Of a stretch of 13,244 nucleotides of DNA, positions 5,893 through 11,999 are shown piece by piece. The stretch's first letter is position 1. Every line of letters begins with the position of its first letter. The stretch is taken from positions 1 to 13,244 of the forward strand of contig JAILNY010000012.1 of assembly GCA_024691105.1 (NCBI GenBank), in the 5' to 3' direction. Under the pieces are notes generated by a model, which ran no database searches, was not told where the DNA came from, and was given only the letters and a program-made list of their open reading frames with translations. Both the position numbers and the translations under genes were made by a program. This DNA comes from Treponema sp. GTDB taxonomy: Bacteria; Spirochaetota; Spirochaetia; Treponematales; Treponemataceae.

Positions 5893-5918
5893 AAACTCCA
5901 GCCGCCGAGCTGGAGTTT
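5893..5918. terminator. Bidirectional terminator between convergent genes
   Basis: The perfect 10-bp stem AAACTCCAGC / GCTGGAGTTT with a 6-nt loop sits 3 bp after the plus-strand stop and 30 bp after the minus-strand gene 5949-6263. On the minus strand the stem ends in a run of T residues (complement of A 5888-5895), giving a strong terminator for the terminase operon. On the plus strand only TTTAA follows, so it is weaker for that gene. Confidence 0.88.
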
Positions 5919-5948
5919 AACAAGAAGACACAAAAATGCAGAACAAAT

Positions 5949-6263
5949 TTATGTCGCTTTATTTATAACATGATTTTGCGCATTTTGCAACCATTTCAAA
6001 AAATCATCGCTAGGATTCGCTTTTTCCATCCTCTCGCAGAAATCCTCGCATTTCACAAAAAACTTCACGCAGTTAAACTTTTTCAGAAACTTTACGTCGC
6101 AGACATTCAAACCGTAATTTTTCACCAGCTCACAAAAACTGCATTCAAGCCCGCTCATTTCATTCCAGCGCATTGTTTCCCCAATCACCGGATAATCATG
6201 CAGCAGCAGTTCTTTTTCAAAAGCAATATAAAATTGCAGGCTCTCCTTGTCGCTTTGTGTCAT
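5949..6263 (-). CDS. Small Cys-rich phage protein of unknown function
   Basis: The 104-aa protein follows the terminase stop by 8 nt and has GGGGAG close upstream of ATG 6263. It contains six Cys (41, 44, 55, 65, 72 and 76), including CSFC, but no clear zinc-binding fold, and no membrane segment. It is the last gene of the packaging operon, before the terminator at 5893-5918. A head or packaging accessory role would fit the position, but I do not recognise the family. Confidence 0.8.
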   Translation of the reverse strand: MTQSDKESLQFYIAFEKELLLHDYPVIGETMRWNEMSGLECSFCELVKNYGLNVCDVKFLKKFNCVKFFVKCEDFCERMEKANPSDDFLKWLQNAQNHVINKAT

Positions 6264-6271
6264 ATTCTCCC

Positions 6272-8251
6272 CTAATCCATCGTAAACATCCCGTAAGCTG
6301 CATAATTCCAGAATGCGCTCCAGTCAAGCATATTGCCCTGGAGTTCATTTCGGCAGATAGAATCCGCAAAGATTTCCAGAGCTGCAAGATTGTAAACGTA
6401 AGTATCAAAACCGTGATTCGCAGCTCCAGGCTTCGCTCTCCATACGGTCCTGATATATCTATTCGTCCGCTTGTCGTATTCCTCAACCTTTTCCTCAGCC
6501 TCAAACATCCTGAAATAATCATCATGAAAATTGTCAGGAAAATTCGGGAACCAGTCCGGCTGCTTCGTTCCCTCATCCCATTGCAGCATATTCATAGCAC
6601 GCGAAATTCTGTCTTTAAGTTTTCCGGTATTGATATGATATGCCAGCGGCAAGCCGATAGCTTCAAGTGTTTTCCGGTTGAAAAGCTGGTAAGTCTCGCC
6701 GTTCTTAATCCAGTCAGAACCTTTACAGGCATAAACTCCGGCAGTGAAACGAGCGCAGAACGCATAAACCCAGTCAGTAAAATGACCACTATCCACAAGA
6801 GTAATCGCAATTTTGTATTTTTTGCCGTCGTCAGCAACAAAAGTTGTGTTTTCTATGTATTCCGCGAGCCTATCCCATACGCCGTAAAAATCTTCCGTCG
6901 GACCGTCAAACTTCTGAAAATCCACAGTCCAGGTAACACCGCGATCAGAAAATCCCTTAGTATCAACGTAAAGACATTCCTTCTGAACGTCCACTGCACA
7001 GGTAATAATCCAGATAGGACTTCCTGCATCCTCGACCGCCATTTTATTCGGAACCTTGCCGCGCGCAAAACCATACCGCTTATGCAGCAACGCTTTTTCG
7101 CGCCTGATCTGTTCGTTCTGTTCCCGGAACGGTAAACCCTGCTTCAAATTGCGGAAAGCTCTGTACCCCTCTTTGTCTTTAATCCTGTTGTTCTTAATGT
7201 CCCAGCATTTAGCCCAGGCAATTACAAAGTCTTCCCAGGAAAACATTCCCGGAGGATTATAAATCGGCGATAGATGATAACTTCGCGCATCCTTTTCATC
7301 GCTTTTTTTAGTCGGCCGCCATTCGCCCTTTTCCATGATAATTGCCTTATCATAGTTTTTCATAATCTTGCCGCAATGCGGACATTTATATCCTACAGTT
7401 TCCAGCTTCGGCTGAAAGTTTTCGTCATTTTCCCAAACAATACCACCAATCTGATTATCATGCCCCTCATCCCATACAGCCCATTCAAGTGGCTGCATTT
7501 CACCACAGTATTTGCAAGGCACAAAAAATCGGCGTTCATCGCCCAGCTGATAAAGTCTCCAGATTTTAGAAGTCTGTTCTACCGTCGGAGTAGAACCAAA
7601 ATAGATTTTTCTCGTTGAAGGGTAAGCGTCAGAGCGCGCAATCGCAAGGTCTTCCATCGTTCCTTCGCCCTTAATGTTCTCGCTCATACCGTCAAGCTCA
7701 TCAACAAGAATTATTTTATACGAAAAGTTTCGGAACCTGTTACCGGACCGGCCGCCGACGGCATGAAGATAACCGCCCGGAAATTCCTTTTTGAAAGAAG
7801 TATCACCAGTATTTCTCGCGCCGGCAGCTTTTTTAGTCTGAGCAAAAATCTTGTTACGCAAACCCGAAGTATCAATCATTCGGTCAATTTTCGTGTCCAT
7901 CGCCAGCTTTGCCATGCCCTCATCAGGCAAAACATAAAGCATTGGAGCCGGATTACAACCGATGCCGTAAAGCATGACAGTTTCCAGAATTGCCGTTGTT
8001 GCTCCAAGCTGATTGCCCTTCATAATGTAAACCTTATGTATCGGACTTTCAGGGCTGAAATTATCGACAATCTCTTTAAAATACGGAAACTGCTTAAAAG
8101 AAAACTTACCCGGAAATGGTGTCAGGTCCGCAGCCATATAGCGCACCTGACAAACATAATCACTAGGATTCAGATAATTTCTTTTAGCAGTTAAAGCAAT
8201 AAAGCTCTTTTTGAGAAAATCAATATCCGCCTGATTTATTACGCACTTCAA
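6272..8251 (-). CDS. Terminase large subunit, GpA family
   Basis: The 659-aa protein is the packaging motor and nuclease of the GpA family, the length being close to lambda gpA (641 aa). The N-terminal ATPase shows MKGNQLGATT (77-86) as Walker A and IILVDELD (180-187) as Walker B. Between ATPase and nuclease lies a Cys cluster, CKYC and CPHC, common in this family. The nuclease half has a conserved Asp in TCAVDVQKECLYVD and DSGHFTDWVYAF. It would dock on the portal, cut the concatemer and pump DNA into the prohead. The start is TTG 8251, overlapping the lipase stop by 4 nt (TTGA); no better in-frame start exists between it and an upstream stop. No recognisable small subunit lies beside it. 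Confidence 0.97.
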   Translation of the reverse strand: MKCVINQADIDFLKKSFIALTAKRNYLNPSDYVCQVRYMAADLTPFPGKFSFKQFPYFKEIVDNFSPESPIHKVYIMKGNQLGATTAILETVMLYGIGCNPAPMLYVLPDEGMAKLAMDTKIDRMIDTSGLRNKIFAQTKKAAGARNTGDTSFKKEFPGGYLHAVGGRSGNRFRNFSYKIILVDELDGMSENIKGEGTMEDLAIARSDAYPSTRKIYFGSTPTVEQTSKIWRLYQLGDERRFFVPCKYCGEMQPLEWAVWDEGHDNQIGGIVWENDENFQPKLETVGYKCPHCGKIMKNYDKAIIMEKGEWRPTKKSDEKDARSYHLSPIYNPPGMFSWEDFVIAWAKCWDIKNNRIKDKEGYRAFRNLKQGLPFREQNEQIRREKALLHKRYGFARGKVPNKMAVEDAGSPIWIITCAVDVQKECLYVDTKGFSDRGVTWTVDFQKFDGPTEDFYGVWDRLAEYIENTTFVADDGKKYKIAITLVDSGHFTDWVYAFCARFTAGVYACKGSDWIKNGETYQLFNRKTLEAIGLPLAYHINTGKLKDRISRAMNMLQWDEGTKQPDWFPNFPDNFHDDYFRMFEAEEKVEEYDKRTNRYIRTVWRAKPGAANHGFDTYVYNLAALEIFADSICRNELQGNMLDWSAFWNYAAYGMFTMD

Positions 8252-8889
8252 ATCCCGCTCATCCTCACATTATCATATAAACTTTCATCACCATAAATGC
8301 AGTGGTAAATATCGCCTCTGAATAATTTGAAAATGCAGAAACCGCTTCCGATTTTATCTTTATGAATCATTCTGTAACCAGGAAGCGGAACGCAAAGCGG
8401 CACAACGTCATTAACATGAGCATACTGCCAGGCATCAGAAACACAACTTTTCACATATTCCCAAGTCTTACGTCCCCATAAAGGCTTAGGCGCGCCGAAT
8501 GTAATAACATAAGGCTTAATATGAGTTCTGTAATAAAAATCCTCAGCTGCAAGAACACTCATTGCGCCGCCGTAACTCCAGCCGCAGATTTCAACCCTGT
8601 AATTTTTATGAACTTGAACCGCACGAATAAGCGCATCCATAACAAGATCATTGCAGCTTTTCCAGGCATTACCCCAGCCGCGCGCTACCTTCATGCAGCT
8701 TTCCTGCTTTTTGTAAATCTTCACCGGAAAATCAAAATTATTATGCCAGTCTCTATCCGTTGTAGATTCTTCAAACAAAAGCCTTAAAGTTTTTTCATCA
8801 TCGTAAACTTTAACAGCCCAGTCCACATCATCACCGCTTTTCGTGTACTGAGTTTTTTTAATTTCCTCGTAAAGTTCATTCGGCTTCAT
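8248..8889 (-). CDS. Lipase class 3-like alpha/beta hydrolase
   Basis: From ATG 8889 the 213-aa protein has the fold markers of class 3 lipases: the nucleophile elbow GWSYGG (Ser105), an Asp in HVNDVVP (Asp161) and a His in IYHCIYG (His196), forming a complete Ser-Asp-His triad. ARGWGNAW before the elbow and TFGAPKPLWGRK after it are also typical. Start 8889 is preferred because GGGAGG lies 9 nt upstream; a start 30 nt earlier is in the frame but deeper in the preceding gene. No signal peptide is seen, so export would need the holin or lysis. It lies between a small Cys-rich gene and TerL, overlapping both. A role in attacking host lipids or esters during lysis or infection, or as a prophage cargo gene, is possible; none is proven. 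Confidence 0.87.
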   Translation of the reverse strand: MKPNELYEEIKKTQYTKSGDDVDWAVKVYDDEKTLRLLFEESTTDRDWHNNFDFPVKIYKKQESCMKVARGWGNAWKSCNDLVMDALIRAVQVHKNYRVEICGWSYGGAMSVLAAEDFYYRTHIKPYVITFGAPKPLWGRKTWEYVKSCVSDAWQYAHVNDVVPLCVPLPGYRMIHKDKIGSGFCIFKLFRGDIYHCIYGDESLYDNVRMSGI

Positions 8890-9091
8890 TTTCCTTTTCC
8901 TCCCACTCTTTTTTCGCACAGCCGTACATTACCATTTTTTTAATGCCGCACTGACAAACCACCGCCGGAACAGCTCCGGCAAAAGGACAATGACCGTACA
9001 CCCTTTCCGCACACTGATTGTTTTCGCTCACCGCGCAGAAACTATAGCAGGCTTCTTTTTTGTCGTTATTGTAATCAACAAATCTGATCAT
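8876..9091 (-). CDS. Small Cys-rich protein of unknown function, first gene of packaging operon
   Basis: The 71-aa protein has seven Cys (15, 19, 27, 35, 46, 48 and 58), including CYSFC and CQCG, which suggests metal binding but matches no motif I know. ATG 9091 has AGGAGGA 5 nt upstream. It is the first gene after the palindrome at 9105-9124 and overlaps the lipase gene by 14 nt, so it leads the packaging operon. Function unknown. Confidence 0.78.
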   Translation of the reverse strand: MIRFVDYNNDKKEACYSFCAVSENNQCAERVYGHCPFAGAVPAVVCQCGIKKMVMYGCAKKEWEEKENEAE

Positions 9092-9104
9092 ATTGTCCTC
9101 CTGT

Positions 9105-9124
9105 TACTACTTTTGAAAGTAGTA
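9105..9124. promoter_or_regulatory. Palindromic operator-like site (copy A) before packaging operon
   Basis: Arms TACTACTTT and AAAGTAGTA flank a TG centre without mismatch. The site sits 3 nt upstream of the Shine-Dalgarno sequence of the 9091 gene and 1 nt after the stop of the 53-aa gene. The 19-mer TACTACTTTTGAAAGTAGT recurs before the gene starting at 11735, on the opposite strand. Two copies at two operon heads point to a regulator binding site, though in RNA the arms would also form a hairpin next to the ribosome binding site. Confidence 0.65.
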
Positions 9125-9125
9125 G

Positions 9126-9287
9126 CTATTCAAGCCTTTTGAATAAAATCATTAAGGCAAATACAAACCTCTTACCGAGTGGCATTTCCTTAATCTGATC
9201 ATAAAGAACGCCCTGAGCTTTTACATAAGCATCCTTTACTTTTTTATTCACACTTTTTCTAATTTTCCTGTCATTCTTTCCGCTCAT
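9126..9287 (-). CDS. Small basic protein (53 aa) of unknown function
   Basis: An open reading frame of 53 codons starts at ATG 9287 and stops at TAG 9128-9126. GAGAGG lies 6 nt upstream, partly inside the last codons of the HNH gene. The protein is strongly basic at the N-terminus (MSGKNDRKIRKSVNKKVKDAY) and ends in a short hydrophobic helix (RFVFALMILFKRLE). It fills what would otherwise be a gap between the HNH gene and the palindrome. No family is recognised; binding site, spacing and operon position support it as a real gene. Confidence 0.72.
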   Translation of the reverse strand: MSGKNDRKIRKSVNKKVKDAYVKAQGVLYDQIKEMPLGKRFVFALMILFKRLE

Positions 9288-9290
9288 CCT

Positions 9291-10073
9291 TTACCTCTCA
9301 GCCGTTTTTCTTTGCAGCTCACGAATCCGGCTTTTTATCATCGCCATAGTAACACCGCATTTTGTAGATGCGGCATCATCAAACAATAATTTTTCGTGAT
9401 TAAGAACGCTTAAAATCGACCTCTTAATCAGCATCAAATTTTCAATCCTGCAATCCTGTCTATTACCATTTAGAAAAATCAGACAGGAATCTTCCGGAAT
9501 CTTGCCGTTTTCTTTCTGCCAGACAATCCGGTGTTTTAGTTCCCATGTTTTAGGCTCTGCAACCTTAACCTTAATGTAACCGTCATCAACAATTACCTCA
9601 GTTCCTACCGGCTGCCAGTTATGCGGACGATGCCCCTTTTTGAACCATCCTTTTTCACAGCCTGGAGCGCAAACCCCTTTTTTCCCCTTGTTTGCGCTGA
9701 TATGACCTTTTGGAAACCTCATATCAACGCCGCAAGGAAGATGATGCGCATGACACCAGCCGCGCACCTGGCTTACAGAAAAATCTGTTCCAAAGCAAGT
9801 GTTTAATTTTTCAGTGGTAACCGAAAAATTAAAACCTTTCCGGTTGTTAATCAGCCATTTAATTTGCTCAGGAGTAAAAAGCAAAGCCTTTGAGCCGTCA
9901 TATTTATAACCGCTCCTGATTTTATATCTGCTCATTGTAGCTTTTACTTTTCCAGCAGAAAATTCAGTTCCAAAACGCTCATTAAAAAGCCTTGTAATTT
10001 CTTCAAGCGGCTTTCCGGGCGCAGTTTCCCTGATATAATCCACCATTTCAGAAGTCCAGATTCTAGCACCCAT
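9291..10073 (-). CDS. HNH endonuclease with duplicated N-terminal DNA-binding module
   Basis: From ATG 10073 (GGAGG 8 nt upstream; starts further up lack a site) the protein has 260 aa. Two similar segments lie in tandem: about 6-55 (WTSEMVDYIRE, then LFNERFGTEFSAGKVKATM) and about 66-115 (FTPEQIKWLIN, then LNTCFGTDFSVSQVRGW). Both look like helical DNA-binding units. After a basic linker comes an HNH domain at about 176-213: WELKHRIVWQKENGKIP, then FLNGNRQDCRIENL, with His181, Asn204 and Asn212 as key residues. It could be a free-standing homing-type nuclease or help packaging, as some HNH enzymes next to terminases do. It overlaps the stop of the preceding gene by 11 nt. Confidence 0.88.
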   Translation of the reverse strand: MGARIWTSEMVDYIRETAPGKPLEEITRLFNERFGTEFSAGKVKATMSRYKIRSGYKYDGSKALLFTPEQIKWLINNRKGFNFSVTTEKLNTCFGTDFSVSQVRGWCHAHHLPCGVDMRFPKGHISANKGKKGVCAPGCEKGWFKKGHRPHNWQPVGTEVIVDDGYIKVKVAEPKTWELKHRIVWQKENGKIPEDSCLIFLNGNRQDCRIENLMLIKRSILSVLNHEKLLFDDAASTKCGVTMAMIKSRIRELQRKTAER

Positions 10074-10362
10074 GCTTTCCGCCTCCACCATTATCATCAG
10101 TCAGATATTTTCCTGTACTGGTGTTTTTTGGAACAAGCATTTCAGGAAGCTCACCCTTACCGGCATTCCCCAGAATTTCTTCCCGAAGTTTTAGAGCTTC
10201 AATCTGAGTTTTTCCGTTCTGAATAATACTCTTAGCAATATTATTTACTGCCTGAGCACGCTTAATCTGTTTATCCAGCTCTTTTTCGCTTAACTTATCA
10301 TTCATTAAGTCTTCAAGACACATAAACAGATGATCGTTTAAATCACATAAACTGTTTTTCAT
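10063..10362 (-). CDS. Conserved small phage protein of unknown function
   Basis: The 99-aa protein starts at ATG 10362 with AGAAGG 7 nt upstream. It is mostly helical: LNDHLFMCLEDLMND, then LSEKELDKQIKRAQAVNNIAKSIIQNGKTQIEAL. This pattern of a short DHLF helix, a KEI/QIKRA helix and an IAxxII helix occurs in small proteins of many phages next to HNH or MazG genes, as far as I recall; no function is established. The C-terminus is Gly-rich and low in order. A terminase-small-subunit or DNA-binding role is possible given the position but is not shown. Confidence 0.75.
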   Translation of the reverse strand: MKNSLCDLNDHLFMCLEDLMNDKLSEKELDKQIKRAQAVNNIAKSIIQNGKTQIEALKLREEILGNAGKGELPEMLVPKNTSTGKYLTDDNGGGGKHGC

Positions 10363-10390
10363 TTTTTAGCCTTCTTGTTGTTTTTATTTT

Positions 10391-10729
10391 TTAACGATTA
10401 TCGCCGCTTCCATGAATCACACCTCGCGCAGCTCTGGAAGCAAGTTTATCAAGATTTCCCTGCATAACCTCTTCCAGGTCCAGACTGAGCAAAGTAGAAA
10501 TTTCAGCCACGAACCAGCATACATCGCCAAGTTCCTTTTTAATTTCCTCGCGTCTGTCTCCGTCAATAATTCCGTTTGCATCGCGAACCGCCTTAGCAAA
10601 CTTTCCGCTGACTTCTCCAGCTTCCTCAGCAAGCCCCATGACCGGATAACGAAAATCTCCGTTTTCCATTCCCATGTAACAAGCTGTCTCATGCGCCTTT
10701 TTCTGATACTCGTTGATTTCCAAGCTCAT
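10391..10729 (-). CDS. MazG-family nucleoside triphosphate pyrophosphohydrolase
   Basis: The 112-aa protein is a single MazG domain. The metal-binding motif EEAGEV (Glu35, Glu36, Glu39) is followed by KKELGDVCWFVAE (Glu66, Asp69), the EExxE...ExxD pattern of the family. Such enzymes hydrolyse NTPs or dNTPs to the monophosphate and pyrophosphate; in phages they are thought to change the nucleotide pool or alarmone level. ATG 10729 has AGGGG 7 nt upstream. It is the second nucleotide-pyrophosphohydrolase family in the window, after 1220-1543. Confidence 0.92.
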   Translation of the reverse strand: MSLEINEYQKKAHETACYMGMENGDFRYPVMGLAEEAGEVSGKFAKAVRDANGIIDGDRREEIKKELGDVCWFVAEISTLLSLDLEEVMQGNLDKLASRAARGVIHGSGDNR

Positions 10730-10750
10730 TTTATAACCCCTATTTTTTTG

Positions 10751-11039
10751 CTACTCGACCGCCCAGGATGCCGGAATTACCTTGTTTTTCCGCCGCTCGA
10801 CCGCCGTATGCGCTTTTTTTTTAAAAAAAAATTTAGATTTTACACCTTCATCTTCAATACCGTACTCCTTTTTTATCTCCTCCAGATTTATTCCGATATA
10901 AAATCCAGCTCTAAAAATTGACTGTTCAACAGAATTATCAATCGGAGCATTCGCAAAGCCATCAGTTTTTTTTTTGCCATTCCTCCGGTAGTTTCTTCTG
11001 TCTCCACTCTTCAAAAAAGTTTTCAGTATTCAAAGCCAT
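10751..11039 (-). CDS. Small protein split by a frameshift at an A10 run
   Basis: ATG 11039 has an excellent site (GAGAGGA, 7 nt upstream) and encodes MALNTENFFEEWRQKKLPEE before it stops just after ten A residues (minus strand; T 10966-10975). The other frame, open from before that run to TAG 10753-10751, continues with TDGFANAPIDNSVEQSIFRAG and has no usable start of its own. With nine A residues the two parts would join into one 95-aa protein. Three explanations fit: a sequencing or assembly slip, a phase-variable tract, or programmed slippage. The 3' part contains T9A9 (10814-10831), read as FFFKKK. The function is not recognised; the segment NLEEIKKEYGIEDEG looks helical. Confidence 0.7.
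10966..10975 (-). repeat. Homopolymer A10 (minus strand) at frameshift point
   Basis: Ten T residues on the plus strand, A10 in the coding sense, lie where the reading frame of the small gene 10751-11039 breaks. Runs of this length are prone to replication and transcription slippage and to base-calling errors. Confidence 0.9.
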
Positions 11040-11077
11040 AGTTAAATCCTCTCAAAAACTCCGTTAGAAGCAACAGC

Positions 11078-11281
11078 TCAAAACGGACTTTCCCTGATAT
11101 ACACCTTGCCTTTTTCGCAGATGATCGCGCAAGGTAAAAAAGCCTCTTGCAGCTTGTAACCAAAACTGCCGTTCTCATCAATGTCAGGAACCTGTTCAGA
11201 ACTTAAAATAAAAAGCTCTTCCTGAGCTTTTCCCTCATGACAAAGTTCAGTTAATTTTTCGCAAGCCTCAGCAATTTTCAT
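11078..11281 (-). CDS. Small protein of unknown function
   Basis: The 67-aa protein starts at ATG 11281 with GAGG 6 nt upstream and overlaps the preceding gene's stop by 4 nt (ATGA), a sign of coupled translation. It has a helical N-terminus (MKIAEACEKLTELCHEGKA) followed by short strands ending VYIRESPF. No membrane segment or known motif is seen. The coupling supports a real gene. Confidence 0.7.
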   Translation of the reverse strand: MKIAEACEKLTELCHEGKAQEELFILSSEQVPDIDENGSFGYKLQEAFLPCAIICEKGKVYIRESPF

Positions 11282-11490
11282 TTCTTACCTCGCTTAATAA
11301 GTTTTTTAATAAACCTTATGCAGCTCATAATTAGCAGCATAAAGAAAAACTCTGGCCAGAAAGCCATGCAGAAAGCAAACAGTAATTTCTCCTCCTTTTC
11401 TTCAACGTTGAACCATTTTCGCACAACAAAATAACATGAGAAAGAACCGATAATAACAGCTGCTATCGCTGTAATTTCCTGCCACCCCAT
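11278..11490 (-). CDS. Small membrane protein with two TM segments
   Basis: The 70-aa protein has two hydrophobic helices (about residues 6-25 and 36-59) joined by a charged loop (VEEKEEK), and a very basic end (FIKKLIKRGKK). ATG 11490 overlaps the preceding stop by one base (TGATG) and has AGGA 7 nt upstream; the TTG before it is not needed. Topology alone would allow a holin-like or superinfection role, but it is far from the lysis cassette. Unknown function. Confidence 0.75.
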   Translation of the reverse strand: MGWQEITAIAAVIIGSFSCYFVVRKWFNVEEKEEKLLFAFCMAFWPEFFFMLLIMSCIRFIKKLIKRGKK

Positions 11491-11735
11491 CAATAAGTCC
11501 TATATCCATGATAAAGCACGCAGAGCTTCCCTTCGTACACGCTGAAAAGTTCTACATACAAAAATCCAGGTTTACACCAGTATTTAGCAGCCATTTCACG
11601 CGCCTTAGCTTCGTCAGTCCGCTTGTATTTTCTGCCAACCATCACACCTTTTATATCAATAGCCCGCAGCCAGATGTCGCCGTCATTCTCAGTCAGACAC
11701 TTCCGCCGCTCAGCTTCCATCACCATTTCAAGCAA
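11490..11735 (-). CDS. Small protein of unknown function, first gene of middle operon
   Basis: The 81-aa protein starts at TTG 11735, 6 nt after GGAGG; the next ATG (11726) would be 15 nt away, so the TTG is preferred. It begins MLEMVMEAERRK and has a mixed alpha/beta look (DIWLRAIDIKGVMVGRKY, then LYVELFSVYEGKLCVLYHG). The ribosome binding site abuts the palindrome at 11747-11764. It leads an operon of about nine genes that runs to 9126. I do not recognise the family. Confidence 0.72.
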   Translation of the reverse strand: MLEMVMEAERRKCLTENDGDIWLRAIDIKGVMVGRKYKRTDEAKAREMAAKYWCKPGFLYVELFSVYEGKLCVLYHGYRTY

Positions 11736-11746
11736 AATAAACCTCC

Positions 11747-11764
11747 ACTACTTTCAAAAGTAGT
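11747..11764. promoter_or_regulatory. Palindromic operator-like site (copy B) before middle operon
   Basis: Arms ACTACTTT and AAAGTAGT flank a CA centre. The minus strand reads TACTACTTTTGAAAGTAGT from 11765, identical to the plus strand at 9105-9123. It directly touches the GGAGG of the gene at 11735 and lies downstream of the terminator at 11785-11812, so it falls where a promoter for the new operon should be. Confidence 0.65.
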
Positions 11765-11779
11765 ACAACTTTTTTAAAT

Positions 11780-11812
11780 AAAAATGGGCGACCAAACATA
11801 TAACACCGCCCA
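11780..11812 (-). terminator. Intrinsic terminator before the middle operon
   Basis: TGGGCG (11785-11790) pairs with CGCCCA (11807-11812), extended by two wobble pairs. On the minus strand the stem is followed by TTTTTATTT. The loop is longer than usual (about 12-16 nt), so strength is uncertain. It would end transcription coming from the genes at 12000-13244 or from the candidate RNA at 11813-11999. Confidence 0.6.
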
Positions 11813-11999
11813 GAGACATACAGATTTCCGGAAAATCTGCACGCTGTTACATCTCATCCGCATTTATTCTGCCACCTTTTCAGCGGCCGGTTAGTCGCTC
11901 CGCCCCGATCCAACGAGCTTCTAAAGAGCTAGCGTCCACGTCTCCAATCTAACCGTATTTATATCCAGCCCCACCTAGTATCCAGCTGGAATAAAATCC
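11813..11999 (-). ncRNA. Candidate structured RNA in the only sizeable intergenic gap
   Basis: No convincing gene lies here, yet the base composition is GC-richer than the neighbours and several inverted repeats nest: CGGTTAG (11888-11894) with CTAACCG (11949-11955); inside it CGCT (11896-11899) with AGCG (11931-11934); inside that an AGCTT/GAGCT hairpin (11916-11930). A separate hairpin lies at 11821-11839 (CAGATTT / AAATCTG) and the palindrome TCCAGCTGGA at 11981-11990. The minus-strand terminator follows at 11785-11812, as expected for an RNA of about 200 nt. Strand and existence are inferred; I recognise no known RNA family, and it is not a tRNA. Confidence 0.3.

Noticed and set aside
6173..7135. 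A 320-codon open frame on the plus strand opposite the terminase gene
   Set aside because: It lies entirely opposite TerL and the 5949-6263 gene, both with clear support, and shows no family motif or good ribosome binding site. It is the shadow of the coding strand.
10417..10692. Alternative minus-strand frame overlapping MazG
   Set aside because: MazG in the other frame has its complete metal-binding motifs and a good ribosome binding site; this frame has neither.
1220..10729. A 2-aminoadenine (Z-genome) phage based on the two nucleotide pyrophosphohydrolases
   Set aside because: No PurZ, DatZ or DpoZ-type gene is visible in the window and both enzyme families are common in phages with normal DNA.
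11784..11870. A 29-codon frame starting MRMRCNSV on the minus strand within the intergenic gap
   Set aside because: It runs through the terminator hairpin and has unnatural composition; one AGGTGG upstream is not enough to call it a gene.
11881..11955. A tRNA (a CTA anticodon-like loop in TTCTAAA)
   Set aside because: The flanking bases do not form a 5-bp anticodon stem and no T-arm (GGTTCGAATCC-like) or acceptor pairing is present on either strand.
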